NCBI GenBank assembly: GCA_028015205.1 | Contig: CM051521.1 | Span: forward strand, 128,162,614 to 128,226,613 | DNA length: 64,000 nt | DNA from: Mytilisepta virgata | Lineage: Eukaryota; Mollusca; Bivalvia; Mytilida; Mytilidae | Direction of reading: 5' to 3' | Part shown: positions 12,168 to 22,888 of the stretch, one piece after another | Numbering within the stretch: the first letter of the stretch is position 1 | Layout of the letters: each line of letters begins with the position of its first letter | Notes under the pieces: generated by a model | What the model saw: the letters and a program-made list of their open reading frames with translations, nothing else | The model's database searches: none | Told to the model about the DNA's origin: nothing | Position numbers and translations under genes: made by a program

Positions 12168-14201
12168 ATGCTCAGAAACAACACACTTTGATCAAGGAAG
12201 ATGTTGTTAGAGTTGAAACCATTGTAACTTCAGCTTCTGCTCCACCCACCGGCAATATTGATTATAAAACACGTCAGATTCCTTCTGATGATACTGCATT
12301 CCAGTCTCAACAATATGAACCAGAAGCCACTGAGCCAGACATGGTCCAGATTGTAGAAAGTCTCAAAGAAGATTTGTTACCAGAAGGAAAGAAGGAAATT
12401 CCAGAAGGGACTCGTAAACGGAAAATAACTACTTCATCTTCTTCCTCTACATCATCAGATTCAGAAAGTGAAAAAGAGGTAGAGGGCATTCCTCAAGAAA
12501 CCAAAAAGATAACAATCACTGAAAATATTACTGAGGATGTTAAAGGTGATGTTTATGATGATAAAAAGTCCACTGATAGATTAAATCAGAAAACAGATTC
12601 TGATTACAAGAAACCGTCTTTTGGTGGAGATGAAAGAGATCGCTCAAGTTCCTCAACATCTAGTTCTGATAATGAAAAACCAACAGAAACTGTAAAAGGG
12701 GAAGATGGAAAGGAGATAGTACAACAAAAGCCCACTGTCATTCAGAAAACAGTTACAGAGGAGGTAAGGGAGACAACTGTTGACGAACCAAAAAGGGACA
12801 GATCTAGGTCATCTTCTTCCTCAAGTTCTGATGAAGTGGATAGAGTAGAAGAAGAAAAATTGGCAGAGACTAAAGAAGCTAATAAGCAGCAAGATATTCC
12901 ACAAGAAACAAAAGCCACTGAGCCTGTTACTGGCAGAGTAAAAGAGAAAGAAGTAGATGAAGGAAAACGAGAAAGTCTTAGTTCTCTCTCTTCAAGTTCT
13001 GAAGAAGATGTTACGAAACTCACAGAAGGTGTAAAAGATGATATGGAAGATGGAAAAAGAAAGGAAGAAAAACCTGATGAGATGGTTATACAGGATAGGC
13101 AAGAAGTCAAGGAGACTGTCGTTGATGACATACAGAAAGAACGCTCTAGCTCATCATCTAGTTCACAGGATGAGGAAAGAAAAGTAAGGGAAACAATTGT
13201 TCCACAAGAAAAGAAAGAACGAACAGGTTCTTCTAGTTCTTCTTCAAGTTCTCAGGAAGATGAATCTGAGCAAGATAAAATGGATGAAAGAACAAAATCT
13301 GTATCAAGTTATGAGGATGAAATTTTAAGAAGGGAGGAAATTGTTGAAGTTGAGAAGAAAGAAGTTATTGAAGTAAGAAAACAGCCTCCTAAACAACAAA
13401 AAGAAGAGGAAGAAACTACACCTGTAATATCTGAACCAACAAGTTCTGATAGCGAAACAGATGATGTTAAAAGGGAAGTTACTGAAACAACAAAAACAGA
13501 GGTAGAAGGTAGTGGTATACCCCCAACTAAATCTATAATATCTAAACCATCACGTTCTGATAGCGAAACAGATGATGTTAAAAGGGAAGTTACTGAAACA
13601 ACAAAAACAGAGGTAGAAGGTAGTGGTGTACCCCCAACTAAATCTATAATATCTAAACCATCAAGTTCTGATAGCGAAACAGATGATGTTAAAAGGGAAG
13701 TTACTGAAACAACAAAAACAGAGGTAGATGGTAGTGGTGTACCCCCAACTAAACAAACAGATCTCACTGGTGAAAGGAAAGAAATTGTTGTAGAAAAAGT
13801 TGAAAAGAAGGAATCGTCATCATCAAGTTCAGATGATGAGGTGGACACAACACCAGGATGTGAAGTCACATTAACACAAACTACCATGATCAAAATTACT
13901 GAAGAAAAACCAGTCAAAACTGTAAAGGAAATTCAAGAACCACACGGTGAGCGGACAAGTGAAAGATCAAGGTCAAGATCAAGTTCAAGTAGTTCAGAGG
14001 GTAAAAAAGAGAAAAAGAGAAGCTCTAGTTCAGAGAGTGATGGTTATAGTTCGGGGTCATCTAGTGAAGGTCACGAAGGTAGAACAAAAGTATTTGCTGA
14101 GGTTGAACGACAAGAGAGATTTGAAACTGTAGAAAAACAAAGTTTTACTGGAAGAGATGGACCAAAAAATGTTACTACTTTTCCAGAAGGTGAAACACCA
14201 G
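12168..14201 (+). CDS. Giant gene exon 6: Ser/Glu-rich 678-codon exon with triple 37-aa repeat
   Basis: The acceptor is attcaaatttcag and the donor is gtattt; the exon is 2,034 bp, phase 1-1. The protein is very acidic, with about ten blocks of poly-Ser followed by Asp/Glu (for example SSSSSSSDEVD), a layout ideal for casein kinase 2. These alternate with KETV/EEVRETTVDE-type segments. Three near-identical 37-residue repeats occur at about 13442-13774 (SDSETDDVKREVTETTKTEV...GSG[IV]PPTK). The first carries S-G-I-P, matching the SxIP end-binding-protein motif; the other two have S-G-V-P. The end has an RSRSRSSSSSSEGKK run. No globular domain is seen, so the segment is presumably disordered. 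An in-frame stop follows the donor. Confidence 0.85.
13442..13774 (+). repeat. Coding tandem repeat, 111 bp x 3
   Basis: Three 111-bp units start near 13442, 13553 and 13664. They are almost identical at the nucleotide level, which indicates recent duplication or gene conversion. Each encodes a 37-residue unit. Confidence 0.92.
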
Positions 14202-15979
14202 GTATTTGAAATATTTTCACTTTTAAAAGTGTCATATTTTCTCTGTAATGTCACATTTAACGAAGATAGACTGATCTTAGTTTTTTTTTAATTCATTGAA
14301 TGCTTTTGATCAAGTGTTCATAAAGAAGGAAAATAGAGAAATTTGTAAAAACTATTATTATTTAAGGAATTTTTGATAATTATTTACATTTATTACAAAG
14401 AAAAGAAAAGAATTAAAAAAAAAAAGATTCATCTTTATGGTTTTGTTTTTGACTGTTCTGAAATTTTTATGATATACAGTGAAATGATATACTTGTTTCA
14501 ACGGTGAAAATAAATCATCCTACACAGACCAAATGCTTTTTTAATTCCGCCTCTTTAGTGACAATGAATTTTGATTTAATCCTATTTCATTGTAGCTAGT
14601 TAACTTTTGTTATAAGTTTCTAGTAAACTTTCTACTTAACTCAAGACTTGTAATTGCTAAAGCATTGAATGCTAAACTTCAGCGTTAGAATATTACAACT
14701 TTCTTGCTTAAGGGCACTTCAGTCACAGGAAATCCATTGTTACATGTTATTTATATGTAATACAAAATATTATTGGCTACAAGGAAGAATGCTTGTGATT
14801 TATCTCTGCATGGTATTAATTGTATAGGGTATGGGTTAAAGGTTTTGGATATCTTTTATAAACTAAATGAATTTAAATCACAGTCTAAATATAGATAATT
14901 GCAAAGGTGTAATAGAAATGTATTAGACCATTATTATATTATATTATGGATAATATTAGATGTCATACGGGTCAGTTTTCCAAGGGACTTTTGTTATAAA
15001 ACATCTTTTATAAAAATTTTAACATTTTTTCATAGTATTTCACATTTATTTTTGTATTTATTTTTTTTTTTTTGCTGTTTGCGTCAATTATCAGCTACTT
15101 TTGATTTGTAAATATAATAATATGTATTTGCTTTCTACAATTTAAATTGTGTGGCTATATCACTGCTTTGGAAAGGTTGCTTATTTTTCTTTAAAAATCA
15201 TGCTAGTTTACTGAATGTTTCCAATTACAATGAAAGATGGTATTAACAAAATAATAATAGAAAAAGAATAAAAGCATGAAAAATAATGAGGAAGTATTGA
15301 ATTAATGGTAATGGTGATAATTTTTAATTTTTCAAGAAAGAAATTATTCGATTAAGGATTAAAATTGTGAACTTTGAATTTACCTCATGGTTTCTTTCTC
15401 TGCCACGTCTCTGTTATACTGTACCTGTTATACTGTTACTGTTAAACACTAATCTATCAGTCATTGAAATCTTATATTTGTCTGATCACTGTTTAAGGAG
15501 ATACTCTATTACCACGTGTGGTGTATGGAGTACTGACTTGTCTCTTTGCCGTCCATTTTACATGTTTGATATTACCTTGGTGCTGTTACGACTTCAGTTA
15601 ATCATAATAAACTTCTGATTGCATGGTTGTTGAATACTCTCTATGTATAGCTATCATATTCAGTTACATGTATTTTGATGTTGTCTGTTGATCTGCCTGT
15701 TGCAGTATTTATACTGGGGTCATATAGTCAGTCGTTACTTCTAATACAAATAAAGTATTACATCCTCATTGTTGATCATAGTGTAAATGTCTCAGAGGAG
15801 CATGTTGTTGTATCTATATTCAGACTTATGTAAACTCAGGGAAAGTCATATTGGAGCATGATGTTTCTATACATTCAGACTACTCAAAATACTGGAGCAT
15901 GAAACTTACCTGTGGATAAAGAAAAGCATGCCTGTAATTTAACAATAGGTGTGATGTTATATATAAATTCTGTCAGTAG
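14202..15979 (+). other. Intron, nothing recognised
   Basis: AT-rich intron of about 1.8 kb. Around 15795-15905 a short imperfect duplication containing ggagcatg and cattcagact is visible. No exon is seen. Confidence 0.5.
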
Positions 15980-16630
15980 ATGGAACTCAAGAAACTCATG
16001 ACAACAGAGATTTTCCTGAAGATGATGTTTTTGATTCGGAACTGTTTGATAATGAATTTTCTGACATTCCTGATGAGATTGTCACACAAACCTGGCAGAT
16101 TGATGATGATGGAGAAATTATCAAAGAGAAAGTTTATCTAATTGAGGAAAGTTATGAAGAAAGTGAAAAGGAAACCCCAGAAAGTACATCATCCTCATTG
16201 TCATTGTCTGATACTGAAATAGGTTCTGTTCACTGTGACAGAGATGAAGAAATTCAAACAGTTACCACAATAACTTATTCTAGACAAGATTTAGTCAGGA
16301 GCAATGCCGCTGAGGAAACAATTCCATTTGAAGAAAGTACAGATAAACAATGTGACAGACATGAAAAGTTTGAATCAGAGACAAAGGCATCACTTTCTTC
16401 TGAAGATTTAGCTTTAAAGAGAGCAAAAAATAATGGTGAAAATAGCTCTAAACAGGAACAATCTGTTAGTAGTTCAAGGTCATTGTTCTCATCTTCAAGG
16501 TCAGAGTCTAGTATGAGAGGTTCAGATGTTGTTGATGAATTGTATGACTTAGTTGGACAAATTGAACGTGAAGAGAGATATGAAGTGACTTCTAGACATG
16601 TTTTATTCGGTAAAGATGACAATGAACAAG
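15980..16630 (+). CDS. Giant gene exon 7 in window (217 codons)
   Basis: The acceptor is attctgtcagtag and the donor is gtaaaa; the exon is 651 bp, phase 1-1. The frame is open from 15980, well before the first ATG. The protein has an acidic start, a TWQIDDDGEIIKEKVYLIEE segment resembling the DGxxxK beta-type repeats of neighbouring exons, Ser-rich runs (SSSLSLSDTE, SSSRSLFSSSRSESS) and a helical end (DVVDELYDLVGQIEREE). No known domain is recognised. Confidence 0.8.
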
Positions 16631-17864
16631 GTAAAATGATACAGTATATAATGCTCTGTACTCGAGACATAAAATTACTGTTTTAAAAAATTGCTTTGGT
16701 GTTATTTTCATTCATGTGTTGCTAGATTGCCTAAAGTTGCATTTGGTTTTGGGTCAGCCTTGTTATTTGTTAACACTTTAAGATGAAGGTTCCTTATTCA
16801 AGCATGTTAAAAATATATATATTTGAATATTTAAAAGGATAAATAACCTAATAGATAAAATGTCATCCTAATATGGCATGCTGCTTTCACTTAACAAATA
16901 ATCGTGTGTTTAAATTTTCAATAAACCATGGGTAACATATTATATAATAATAGTATACCATGTCCAGTAAAAATAAATAAAAAATTGAATTATGAGGCAT
17001 ATATATAGAACTTATAAGTTAATACAAAAATATATAAAATATTTAATAGCATTTAATTCCAGGACCTTAACCAGTTAATAACAAATTCAATTTCTTAACT
17101 AATAATTTATAACGGAAAATTATATGGTGCACAAAATATAATATTTTACTTGTTTGCTTTGTTTTTAGGTTCACGGTTATAATTTTTATATTATTTTGCA
17201 GGGAAAAAGGAAGAAAGCAATTGCAATTAAAAAAAAATATATTTTGCCCATTTCTATTTTATTTCCATTTAATAAACATAGAAAAAAATTGAAATTTGAA
17301 ATACTGACTGTATTTATATTTACCTGCATATAATTCTAAATTTTGACTTAAAAATATTATTATTAAATCGAGGGAATTTCCATAATTGATTGATTATAAA
17401 TATCAGTGACTTGTTACAGAAAAGAAGTCAAAAGATTTATTGATAATTTTGGTGACAGCTTTTATTGAATGAATAAAGACTAAAATATTGAACAAGTAAA
17501 GCATTTGTAAGTTTAATGCACTGTTGTATGTATTGTTTGCCATTATAGTATGCTTAGCATGTTCATTTGTCATTTCAGAATAAAAAAAAAACATGAAAAC
17601 CATATGAAAGTGTTTTCATTTGTTGACAATTGCTCTCAACAGGCATATTTATATAAATTTTGGTAGCTCGATTGGACAGAATTGAGCTATTAAAAGGATT
17701 TCTATTAATAGTTATAAATAGTTGAAAATAGAAAAAATTGGTTTATTTACATTATATATCTTTTTATTTGTTTTCGAAATGTATAAAACTGAAATGGCAA
17801 GTTGCTAGTTTTTATTTCATATTTATACATGCCTTGCTTTTCAATGTCTATTCCTTCCTTGCAG
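16631..17864 (+). other. Intron, nothing recognised
   Basis: Very AT-rich intron of about 1.2 kb with many A/T homopolymers. No feature is seen. Confidence 0.55.
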
Positions 17865-18590
17865 TTTTTGATCCACTTTTATCTGGTGGACAGAGCATGT
17901 ATGAAGAGACACTGCCGGATGGCTCTGTTGTCAGACACACAAAGATGCACACTATACTACAACATACGACACCGGGAGATCTTGAAATGATTGAGAAAGA
18001 AGGCCCTGAAAGGGAAGTACTGGATTATGATGAGGATGAAGAAATTCTTCCCGATGGTACAATACACAGGACATCACATGTTAGACGACATTCTCTCAAA
18101 CATGTCCACCGCAGTTTAAAATCAGAAACAGACGAGAAGGAGATATTTGCAGGAGATGTTGAGGTGCCTGGTTCTACTAGAGAAGAAATTTTGGAGGTAT
18201 ATGAGGAACCACCAAAAGTTGTCAAAGATGTAGAGGAAATAGAAACTACTCTTGATGATGGGACTGTTGTCAAACGTAAAGTGGTCAGCAGTCGTGTAGT
18301 CCATAAAATCAAAACTCGTTCATTGTCTGTGGATGGGACTGGTGCTGTACAGGAGGAAGATGAGTATTCTGTAGATGAAGTAATACCAGGGACAGAATCA
18401 GCTTTTGTACAAGACATAACAAGCAGTAGTAGTAGTGATACAGTGTCATCATATGACGGATCGGATAATGAGGATCAAAATGATAATTTTTACCAGAATC
18501 CTGGAAAGTTATCCAAGGAAAGCAGGATGCATGTCCACTTTAGATCTGATGAACCAGACTTTGAAGGAGATGATGTATTACCAGAACCAG
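17865..18590 (+). CDS. Giant gene exon 8: LPDG-repeat exon (242 codons)
   Basis: The acceptor is ttccttccttgcag with a good pyrimidine tract and the donor is gtaaaa; the exon is 726 bp, phase 1-1. Three related segments are visible: ETLPDGSVVRHTKMHT, EEILPDGTIHRTSHVRRHS and TTLDDGTVVKRKVVSSRVV. Each is an acidic lead, a turn (DG) and a basic strand. Such segments are characteristic of invertebrate ankyrin tails, which is the strongest family hint in the window. A Ser run (SSSSSDTVSSYDGS) and an acidic end follow. The signal-like hydrophobic stretch just upstream is intron, not protein. Confidence 0.85.
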
Positions 18591-18973
18591 GTAAAAACTG
18601 AGTGATTACATTTTCAGACCCTTACAAGACAGTGTTTGGTGTTTTCAGTATCCTTTCAGATTTGTGAAGTCTGAATTTAGAATAGGAAAAATGTGTTGTT
18701 CTTGTTGTTTTAGTATTAGTTGTGTTTTTTTATCTAACAGTTTGATTTTTAACTTGCATGCTGTTTAGTTTGGACTGTTGTGGTTTGACTTAGTTCTAAT
18801 CAGTAATAGTATAAAAGTACATCAAAAATACCTGGAAATAAACTTGTATTTGATCACACTCTAGTAATCACTCTAATGAGTTAAGATACACTTTTGTAAA
18901 TTAAGACATTGCGAAGAAGTATAATTATCTGTAAAAGTTTGTTTTTAATTGTTATTTTATTGTTTTCATTCAG
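18591..18973 (+). other. Short intron, nothing recognised
   Basis: Intron of 383 bp ending in tgttttcattcag. No internal feature is seen. Confidence 0.6.
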
Positions 18974-19084
18974 AATTTCGTGAGTTGGATGAAAGTTGTT
19001 TTGCCAAAAGGGAGGTAACTAAGGTGACTTATGAACCTAATGAAGAGGACGATGAATCTTCATTTGAAGAATATTATGATGAAG
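18974..19084 (+). CDS. Giant gene exon 9 in window (37 codons)
   Basis: The acceptor is tttcattcag and the donor is gtagtt; the exon is 111 bp, phase 1-1. The peptide begins FRELDESCFAKREVTKV, a basic strand-like part, and ends in an acidic patch with SSFEEYYDE. It may be the continuation of the basic repeats of the previous exon. No domain is recognised. Confidence 0.75.
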
Positions 19085-19806
19085 GTAGTTTGGCTTGTTG
19101 TTTTGTGGATGGAATGTTAGTTTTCTGAAATGGAATGCTACTTAAGCTGCTGATAGAGGTTTAACCTTGTAGTTCTGCTGTAGAATTTTACAAATCCCTA
19201 CAAGTCTTTTTGAGTTGGTATCAGGCCTGTTACTGACTACATTGGAATGTCATTTGATTTGGAGGTTGCTGTGATTTTCTTCAGCATGCTTTTTTTTAAT
19301 AATTTTAATGGATTGTTTACGGAATGGAAGTTTGAGTTGAATTGCAAAGTTTTGAGATTTCAGAAGATGTTTTGATATGACATGGATAGTTTAACCCCTC
19401 TGTATACCTCAGTAATATATGGAGTTCTTGACTATATATTATACTAAAGTTTTTTTTATAGAGATTTAATATGAGTACGGGTTTGTATGTGTTCAAATTT
19501 TTTTTTTAAATATGCTTGTTTTTCAGGTAGCTAAAAAGAAATTTCGGAGATGTTTGTTTATTTTTCTTTTTTAAAAAAAAAAGTAAAATAATATCAGAAA
19601 AAAATTATATGAAGGATTTTTATTATTTTACACAGGTTTATGATTTATATATATGATAAATGCATGTAAGGTTTATGGGACACATTATATACAGGAATAA
19701 GCACAATAAGTTAAAAGAACAAAGTTTTGGGCCAGTGCATATTGATATGACAAAGTTAATATCATTTAAATGCAGTAAATAAGCAAATGTTCGTGTTTAT
19801 TTTAAG
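19085..19806 (+). other. Intron, nothing recognised
   Basis: AT-rich intron of 722 bp with A/T homopolymers, ending in tttattttaag. Confidence 0.55.
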
Positions 19807-19914
19807 ACGACACAGATATTTCTTCACCTCCAGAAATAACAATTACTGAGGACAACACGATTCCTCCAGAGGAAGGATCCGATGTCTTGGCATATTTTGG
19901 TATCAAAAATCCAG
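19807..19914 (+). CDS. Giant gene exon 10a: first of a duplicated exon pair (36 codons)
   Basis: The acceptor is tttattttaag and the donor is gtcaga; the exon is 108 bp, phase 1-1. It encodes DDTDISSPPEITITEDNT, then PPEEGSDVLAYFGIKNP. It is the paralogue of the exon at 21952-22053, with 27 of its last 29 residues identical or conservatively changed by eye. The conserved core ends in a hydrophobic/aromatic segment (VLAYFGIKNP), unusual in this acidic protein and suggesting a specific binding motif, which is inference. Either copy or both can be used without a frameshift. Confidence 0.8.
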
Positions 19915-21951
19915 GTCAGATGATTGAAATAATTAAACTGACAGTGGTTAAATCATTATACCTTTTTCTTAAGCTGGCACCTCACTTCTGCTTTTATCTC
20001 TCAGTCAGTATGGAATCTAATAGAACATAAAAACACAGTAACTAATCTAGCCACAATTTGAAGTGTATCAAAAATAATACAAGAGCACTTATTTGGGTAA
20101 TAAAAGTCATATTAACCCTTTCCTTGATAGCACCTTTTGATTTCTTGATAAAAACATGTTTGCTTCTGTCATATTGGGATGTATGCCTTTTGGGCACATT
20201 AAAACTTTCTTATAAGTAGAAAATAGACATAGGGAAATTAAAAAAAAATGGTTGAGAATTTAGGTGAAAAATTTGAGAGTGTCCTTCATCCACATTAATA
20301 GAAGGAAGGATTACATGTTTCTCTAAGAGTTATTTCCCTTGCAGTATTGCATTTCCCCAAAACAATGGAAGCTTTCTGTCAAATTTACACAATGGAACAG
20401 ATTTTGTTGTTATTTTACATATTTCATATTTTTTGTGTATTAAACATTAATTTGCTTAGAGCATATTACATTTGATAGAAATAAAGATATCTGTGATTAA
20501 ATCTGCAGCATTTGGCACCAAAATATTATGTAAAAATTTAAAATGGAGCATCAAAATTATTATTATTAGTAAATGGTTTTATATTAACGGAATGAAAATG
20601 ATTTGACCCATGTTTAAATTATGACCTGCAGAATCCTTTGATGTGTTAACTCGTGTTAAAATGTTAAATAGAATAACACAGAAAAAGAATTATGTAACCA
20701 GCACTTGGATGGGAAAAAACTTAAAACTATTTCACATTTGAATAAATACATTAAATTGTAAATGTAGGAGTAGATTTCACTTAAACTCTATATCTTTTAG
20801 CTTTATACATTGTGTCTTGACTTAACAAATTTTGAAAACAAAAATCTACTGTTTATTCATGGAAAATAAGGATACTATGTTTGATGTCAGCTAAGTTTAG
20901 AATTCTGTGTTGGTATAATAAGAGTACAAAAAATAATTATTATAGTATTAAAGGAAAATAAATATAATGAGTTTCACTGTCAGTTTATAACTTGGATGGA
21001 GGGTGTGGTTAGATTCTGGGAACTTTTGATGCTTCAAGGTGAATGCACTACATTGGCAATATTTCTGGATTTCAATAGCATGACAATATACAGGGTGTAA
21101 AATCTGGCAGCTTCCAACAAAATATTCATGTTTGAATGGCTTATATTCTGAATAAGGTCAAGTTATAGAAAGAAACAAATACTTAACATTTCATGTCTAG
21201 GGACCAAAAAAAGCTTTTTGACAAAAATTCTGCATTAATATGCATGAATTGCTTATGGGGCATTTCTGATATGTAGTATTCTGTAGAAACAAGTACTTAT
21301 ACAGCTAAAGTTCTTAGTATAAAGCTTTGCCGAGTTGGTATGAGTTCATGACCAAAATTCCAGTTTAATATAACGGTACATTGGAAACTCAGTTTAATGA
21401 ACTCCATAACATAAACACTGTAGGTTATTGGTGACTTGTTGTTAGTCCTATCACCAAAATATCTCTTGGTCATAAATTTGAATATCAGAGGTTTATTTTA
21501 TCAGTCACTTTGGAGTTCTAACCACTGAATTTCTTTTGTATAAGGCCTAAAGCAAAATATTGTTCGTTTCTAGTTTCCTGATTAACCCTTATTTTGGCTG
21601 TGACTATGGAACATATGAAAAAGATAAAAAAAAATCGTTCCCAGATTTTTTGTCTTTCCTGATAAGATTTTTCCTTAGAATGCCCATATTCATCCATCTG
21701 CTTTATGTTTACTATTCAAAGCATTTGTGACCAAGACAAAAAAAGCATGGCCTTCTTCATCCCTGCAGAGTCCTCAGAAAATCAAAATAAAATGTTCTCT
21801 CTACCCACATACCCTACTTTATTTTGATGAAACTGGAAATACACAATTCATTCATTTTGTCCTAATGTTAAATCTACATACTTTGTCAATAAAAAAAAAA
21901 ATTCTCTTTAGGAATGATGTATTTGCTTGACATTAAATATTTATTTTAAAG
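19915..21951 (+). other. Intron between the duplicated exons
   Basis: About 2.0 kb. The first 45 or so bases after the donor closely resemble the first bases of the intron after the second exon copy, showing that flanking intron was duplicated with the exon. Otherwise it is AT-rich with no recognised element. Confidence 0.65.
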
Positions 21952-22053
21952 CTGATTCTTCTGTCCCACCTGACATTACTATAACTGAGGACAACACAGT
22001 TCCTCCCGAGGAAGGATCCGATGTTTTAGCTTATTTTGGTATCAAAAATCCAG
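21952..22053 (+). CDS. Giant gene exon 10b: second of a duplicated exon pair (34 codons)
   Basis: The acceptor is tttattttaaag and the donor is gtcaga; the exon is 102 bp, phase 1-1. The peptide ADSSVPPDITITEDNT is followed by the same PPEEGSDVLAYFGIKNP core as the 19807-19914 exon. Divergence is concentrated at the N-terminal end and at silent sites, which points to selection on the core. The pair could be spliced as mutually exclusive exons or together. Confidence 0.8.
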
Positions 22054-22695
22054 GTCAGATAATTGAATGGTTTAAACTGACAATTGTTGATCATTTGCAT
22101 ATGATATGGATGGCATAGTGCTGGAAATTGTGATGTCTTTTTTTACTTCAAAATCCAATTTTCCCTGGTTCTCTCAAGGAAACTTTGAAAAAGCAGAATT
22201 TCACTTGAAATCGTCTTGTCTAAATGAACTAAAACTATATAGAGGTAATTTTTATACAAATAAGAATAAAATTTGTGGGAATATTCATGATGGAACTCTT
22301 GAAAAAGTTTTATTGCAGCTTATTCATTAAATAATCATTGATTATGTCAGCTGGTTCAGCTTTTGCTTTGCAATTCTTTGTCATATTTCAATTATGTTTT
22401 GAGCTAAGAGAAGAAATAGTATAGCTGTCTGTAAATTCATTTGACCGACAATGTCAGTTTATTGCTGTGGTTTTGTCATCTTTAAATCTGCCACAAGCTT
22501 TTGCATATTTGGAAAATGGAATTAAGGCAGTTGTAATCAAGTTTGATGCAGCTGTATGGATTGTTTATACATGAAGGGCATGTCAAATTTGACAATTCTT
22601 TGGTTAATTCTGCTGTATTTGCATGAAGTTGTGTACATTGAGTGAAACAAGTGGTTCTCTTTGTTTAAGGTTCTAAAGTATTAATGATTTTTTAT

Positions 22696-22888
22696 TACTG
22701 TAAATTCAGAAGTTATTGCGCGCATTTATTATTGCGATTTTGTCATTTTAGACCAGAATGCAATTTTAATTTTTGCAATATTGAGAAAATTCACGCTTCA
22801 TTCATATAAAAAATTCCAAAATGCGAGTTTAAATTATTGCGATTTCAACCTTGTCACATTTTTCGCAATAATTTCCGAATTTACAGTA
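22696..22888. mobile_element. MITE, about 193 bp, with terminal inverted repeats
   Basis: The left end reads TACTGTAAATTCAGAAGTTA and the right end is its near-complement, TTCCGAATTTACAGTA, each followed inward by a TTATTGCG/CGCAATAA stretch. Further internal ATTGCG motifs occur. The outermost TA on both sides is consistent with a TA target-site duplication, as in Tc1/mariner-type MITEs. It has no coding capacity. Confidence 0.82.

Noticed and set aside
12307..13917. Long minus-strand open frames opposite the Ser-rich exon
   Set aside because: Serine/glutamate codon bias on the plus strand keeps the antisense frame open. The plus strand has matched splice sites and phase.
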